Shown one piece after another: positions 59,658 through 64,000 of a stretch of DNA of 64,000 nucleotides. The translations under genes and the position numbers were made by a program. A model generated the notes under the pieces. The model worked only from the letters and a program-made list of their open reading frames with translations, ran no database searches and was not told the DNA's origin. The stretch covers positions 14,035,993-14,099,992 of the forward strand of contig CM042145.1 of NCBI GenBank assembly GCA_023376005.1. Reading direction: 5' to 3'. The stretch is from Doryteuthis pealeii. Lineage: Eukaryota; Mollusca; Cephalopoda; Myopsida; Loliginidae. The first letter of the stretch is position 1. Each line of letters starts with the position of its first letter.

Positions 59658-61055
59658 CTGGAAATTTTAGGGCCGAGAAAAAATATTTACTTTTTGTTTT
59701 TTGTGAATAATAAATAAAATATAAAATATGTCAGCAGCAGCAGAGCTCGCCCGTGAAGCAAGTCGCAAAGAAGAACAATGAGCAGGAAAGCCTTAAAGAA
59801 GAGAGACGGAGGAAATATAACAGAATAATAGAAGGAATGTAGATATAACTGTGGGCAAGTGACACAACACTTTGCATAAGATTATTACTACATTATTTTT
59901 AAATTAATTGAATGAAGAAGGAAAGAATTAAAGTCAATCCGATCGCAAACTGAAAATGAGAGTACAATTGAAGCGTTGCAGCTGTCTTTCTTTCCTCAAC
60001 AAAATTTGAGAGGAGGAGGAGGAACAAAGGGAAGACAACTCTTCACTGTTACTACTGACTACTACATAGCCGTAATGTCGCAGACTGTATAAAAAAAACT
60101 GTAAACGCCTCGCTGTTATGTAATAGTTATCAAGTTAACCTAGCAGATCATTACAAATGAGTCCGTTTCTCACTGGGTGCCTCTTTAGGACTTGTGTCCC
60201 AATTAAGTTAAACTTAATAACTAACTAATGGTTAGCTAGCTTATTTAGCATAATAAATAATACTGTACTTCTGTGATGGTGTTCGGTTCCCATTCATTGG
60301 AATTTGATGGTCCACACTTGTGGCGTTGTGCTAGAGTCAAAACTGTTTGAAGATTTGGTTTATCAATTTTTGTTGATTTGGACAGGGATTTTTTTTTTTG
60401 AATTCGGTGATTAAAAAAAATGAATAAATAATTGAATCTTATTGCATATTTGAACTATTTTATAAAATTAATTATTATTTTTTTTTTTATAAATCGAACA
60501 TTTATTTACTTTTTTATTTATTTAGAAAAAATAACTACAAGAGGTTTTTGACATTCATAGAGATTTTGGTTTTGGGAAAATATGGTAGACTTAAAGATCT
60601 GTTTTTTAAAATAATACTAGACAATCTGCGAACATGTTGGGTTCCCATTTTAACAGAGGTCCATGATGATATTGATGCTTCTATTTAGTAAAGAATAAAG
60701 ATTCTGATTAGCCTTTCCAAGTTATCTCTTATTGATAATTTGTATGATTACAAATAATTATATTTAATGTGAATGCAGAAACTACAAAATCAGCATTCAG
60801 TTGCAAATTGAACTGGAAATTGGCTTATTCTTTAAGAGGATTTTAAGTGTTATGCTGTTTTTACTAGAATACAGTCACATCACATATATATATGCAAACA
60901 ATGAGAATTGAAGTAAAATAATTAGGTAGATAGGCAGACAGACAGGTAGATGCCCTAGAAATGATTGATCGATCGATTGATTTTAATGGTATGTCAACCG
61001 ATCTAAGGTTATTTTATTCCTAGAGGTTAGGGTATCATGTTCATTGTATATTCAT
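59658..61055. other. 5' flank of the RhoGAP gene
   Basis: Unique AT-rich DNA with a more mixed patch at about 59,740-60,110, where 5' UTR and promoter would be expected. I see no TATA box or initiator I can defend. From about 60,300 to 60,950 nothing is recognisable. Confidence 0.35.
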
Positions 61056-61059
61056 ATTT

Positions 61060-61520
61060 ACATTTTTGTTTAGTTTAGTTTAGTTTGGTTTGTTTTATGG
61101 CATATCAACCTCAGTGGGTCATTTAATGCCAACAAAGTTTTGAAATAAATTCATTCTTAATGGATACTCAATTTTATTTATAAATACATTTTCCTATTTA
61201 ACCCATAGATGGGACCCTAACAGGTACTACAACTCTGGGTCAGAATAGACCAGGGAGCAATGGTTATGAAGGGGTGCTCCACATTTCCCAGACCTACAGA
61301 ACTGGAACTTTTCCATCAGATAGAGTGTAATGTCATTTCCAGGATATGAAGACCCTCAGCTACTACCTTCTAGCTCTCATGATAAAAAAGGATTGGGGCC
61401 TGCCATAAGAGCAATAGGGTTGGGGCAATCATGTTAGGGCTTGATGTGACCAGCTGATTGATCGGAGGGGGCCTCTCCAACCGCTCGTCTAGCCCAAGTA
61501 AGAGCCAAAGTGTTACATTT
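61060..61520 (-). mobile_element. Family C retroposon
   Basis: Minus strand ends 'gttgatatgccataaaac' then (AAACT)n (plus-strand AGTTTAGTTTAGTTTGG at 61,073). Truncated at the 5' side near 61,515. Confidence 0.65.
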
Positions 61521-61574
61521 TTGTGTAGCTGTAGTTATTTTTTTCTGAGTAATGTCAGCTTTGGTTAAAATTGA

Positions 61575-61850
61575 GCCCTGTGTCCAGTAGCTTCGGTTTC
61601 TGGACTGATAAGATAAATTAAATCACATGATCCCAAGGGGCCGTTCTCCCATGCAGCACCTGCCCTCTTGTCTAAAAAGGGCAGGGCAGGGTTTATTGCC
61701 CGGTGCCTGAGGGACCCAAAAAGGTGAATGGCGAAGGGATCACACACTTTTTGCACTGGCCACTGCATGAGCTTTGGTTTGTGCATGGCTCCCCACGTTA
61801 AAAAGTTCCTGAATCAATCTGTCCTGGTGGGAGTTCAGGAAAATACTTTT
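61575..61850 (+). repeat. Dispersed repeat family E
   Basis: Shares 'ctgtgtccagtag', 'cactggccactgcatgagc' and 'gtgcatggctccccac' with 24,742-25,060 and its left-arm partner. Nature unknown. Confidence 0.55.
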
Positions 61851-61879
61851 AAATGACATCCAGCACTGCTTTTTGTTTT

Positions 61880-62145
61880 AATAATAATAATGAAATTTAT
61901 TGTGTACAGTGCTGAGGTGCACCACAACTCATCAATATCTCATGTCAAGTACACAGAATAATGTTGTGTCAGGAACATGAACAGTTCACAGTAGTAATAT
62001 GCATGTATGTGTGTGCATGTGTATGTGGAGAGTGGCATCAGGTATAGTGTTGGCGGACTACAGGAAGCATGGAGGCTTTGAAAGATTCAGTGCTCCGGCA
62101 GCCTACAACAGATGCAGGCAGTTTATTCCATGTCTCGTTTTTTGT
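61880..62145 (-). mobile_element. 5'-truncated LINE 3' end, copy 1
   Basis: Nearly the same as 62,771-63,230 over its length. On the minus strand it contains WNKLPASVVGCRSTESFKA, a non-LTR reverse-transcriptase tail, then a non-coding 3' end with AATAAA and an (ATT)n tail. Confidence 0.7.
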
Positions 62146-62454
62146 TTTTTGATTTTTTAATAAATATTCCAATTTTTTCTGTTCAAAAATGTTTCTAGAT
62201 AATTCCATTAATCAAATCCGAAGTCAATACTCAATGAGGTATATGTAATTACATATTCTATTTTTTTTGGTATTATGTTTTGGAAATGTTAATCTTTTAC
62301 AATTTTATCTTTTTCTTTTTTATAAGATATAACATGCATTAAAGGAAAATCTTTTAAAAAATATATATATTTTCCAGATTTTTATTTCTTATTTTAAGTC
62401 ATACACATTAAGATACTAACATAGGTATCTGTCATTGCTTCTAGGGGTCTGTCA

Positions 62455-62775
62455 TTAGGGTCTACAATATGCTGTCTGCATTTCATGTAAAAAGGGGCGT
62501 CCTGAATATGACACTAAACTGCATCTAAGGCTCTAATTTTTGCAGAGTGGTGCCATCCCTTCATTACCATTACCCCCAGGCCCAATTCAACCTGGCATGA
62601 TAGTACCTGTTAGGGTCCCATTGATCAGTTAAATAGATCTGTTTGAAAATGATTAGTATTAGATAGGAATGCTTGAAACCATATAACTATGTGCAAATTA
62701 TTTGTATTAAGAATATTTACTCAAAGCTATAATTATTTACAAAAGATTATTAATATTAGTTACTTGAAACCATAT
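62455..62775 (+). repeat. Family C fragment plus family K
   Basis: Same order as 52,672-53,075. Family K resumes at 63,228-63,310 after the intervening LINE tail. Confidence 0.5.
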
Positions 62776-63230
62776 GAAATGAAATGAAATTTATTGTGTA
62801 CAGTGCTCAGGTGCACCACAACTCATCAAAGTCCCATGTCACGTACACAGAATAATGTATTAGTGTTAGAAACATAAACAGTTTACAGTAGTAATATGCA
62901 TGTATGTGTGTGTGTGTGTGCATATGTGTGTGGAGAGGGGCATCAGGTATAGTGTTGGCGACTACAGGAAGCATAGAGGCTTTGAAAAATTCAGTGTTTC
63001 GGCAGCCTACAACAGACGCGGGCAGCTTATTCCATGCCTCCGCAATTCTGAGCATGAAGAAATGTTTCCGAAAGTCACGTGAGCAGTCCTGTTTTCTGAC
63101 TTTGTAGGCATGCCCACATGTGTTAGAAAGATGGAGATCAAAAAGGTGCTCAAGGTTGCTGTTGTTAAGATGATTTAATGACCTTATGAGCGTTTACCAG
63201 GTCAGTTGCCAGAAGACGAAATTGCTTGGA
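62771..63230 (-). pseudogene. LINE reverse-transcriptase C-terminus (CR1/Jockey-like), 5'-truncated
   Basis: Minus strand encodes LEHLFDLHLSNTCGHAYKV, then RKQDCSRDFRKHFF and MLRIAEAWNKLPASVVG. This follows the pattern FxxRxxxxWNxLPxxVV...FK at the end of many non-LTR retrotransposon polymerases. The open frame runs on through a (CA)n patch to a stop, followed by 'gtacacaataaatttcattt' (polyadenylation signal) and a (TTTCA)n tail. Everything upstream of the C-terminus is missing, so it is a dead copy. Confidence 0.8.
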
Positions 63231-63317
63231 TATGATTAGTATTAAATAGGAATAGTTACTTAAAGCCAAATAATTGTGTCAGATAGGTATACTTGAAAGC
63301 ATATAACTGAGTGACCC

Positions 63318-63720
63318 TTATGGGGTTACAAGAGGTTTTGGGTGTTTTAAGGTTTTAAAAGTAGCTGGATATTCTTGTAGCGTGTTTTTAGGGTTTTGCT
63401 TTTAACCCCATCTCATATGGTGGTCGCGTTGAAAAGGAAGGAATTCAAGGAAAGAGAAAAAGACAGAAGGTGGTTTTATGACTTAGGCTTTATTGACTGG
63501 TCATAGCTGCCTGTGGCAAGGGAATATCTCCCTGGCCAGTTGGAGCGACCAGACCCAGTTAAGGCCTAAACTCGAAATGACAGATTTTCTTGGGGGTAGG
63601 AAGTGGGTCCTTTGTCTCGCATATGCGTGGAGGGTTATTCTGCTAAAGACTTATGGGAATTTGTTATTTTTTTTGTTTTTTATTCTAATTTTATTTTAAT
63701 CACCACTCCCTTATCAGCCC
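63318..63720 (+). repeat. Dispersed repeat family F
   Basis: Matches 16,668-17,095 and its left-arm partner: 'gttaaggcctaaactcga', 'ggaatatctccctggccag', 'aattcaaggaaagag'. The last 280 bases of the window hold nothing I recognise. Confidence 0.6.
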
Positions 63721-64000
63721 TCTTATGTACCTTCGTAGGAGCTGCAACAAATATTTTAACAGTTTGGTGATATCTTCCAATTATTTTGGATATTTCTAAT
63801 GTACATTTGCCTTTGAAAAGTTAAGATGTTATAATATCTTTCTCGGAAGGGGTCGTCACATTTGCGACCCATAATTGCACAATTATAATGACACTCGTTT
63901 ATAGCCCAGAACATTTCTATATGATGTTAATATTGAAAATGGCCACCGTTTGTTTCTTGTTGCGCAGAACAATACAATTTTTATACAGCCTACACAATAA

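Overview
The window is AT-rich, intron-rich animal DNA, crowded with SINEs, LINE tails, hAT and Tc1-type elements, foldback MITEs, one Helitron and microsatellites. Two tRNA-derived SINE families and long repeat-filled introns suggest an invertebrate, probably a lophotrochozoan. A coleoid cephalopod is my best guess, but it is an inference from repeat style and not proven by any single feature.

Layout. (1) Positions 1-13,900 and about 14,230-28,335 are two arms of one very large inverted repeat. A run of exactly 100 N (13,901-14,000) sits near the axis, and the left arm reaches the window edge. The arms differ by many small indels, worst near position 1. The right arm also holds a 638-bp Helitron and a roughly 380-bp SINE-containing block that the left arm lacks. 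This fits two alleles (or two diverged copies) joined head to head at an assembly gap, with the left arm poorly polished. A genuine palindrome is not excluded. No gene is seen in either arm. (2) 28,336-33,652 is mostly unique low-complexity DNA, with a U2-snRNA-like pseudogene, a long hairpin and probably the 3' flank of the gene. (3) 33,653-59,657, minus strand, holds the only recognisable protein gene: a short RhoGAP-domain protein resembling ARHGAP11A, in four coding exons separated by introns of about 20.5, 1.4 and 3.3 kb. Exon 3 appears to lack one base, so its end is out of frame with exon 4. (4) 59,658-64,000 is the 5' flank followed by retroposon-rich DNA, including two 5'-truncated LINE tails.

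How it fits together. The one gene would encode a protein that switches off Rho-type GTPases. Almost everything else is mobile-element debris, often nested: a MITE in a SINE, a hAT in a LINE, a retroposon at the end of a SINE. I found no CRISPR array, operon or new defence-type system. The most notable items are the gapped inverted duplication with its filled and empty insertion sites, the RhoGAP frameshift, the U2-like copy, and a foldback element carrying a hammerhead-ribozyme-like core.
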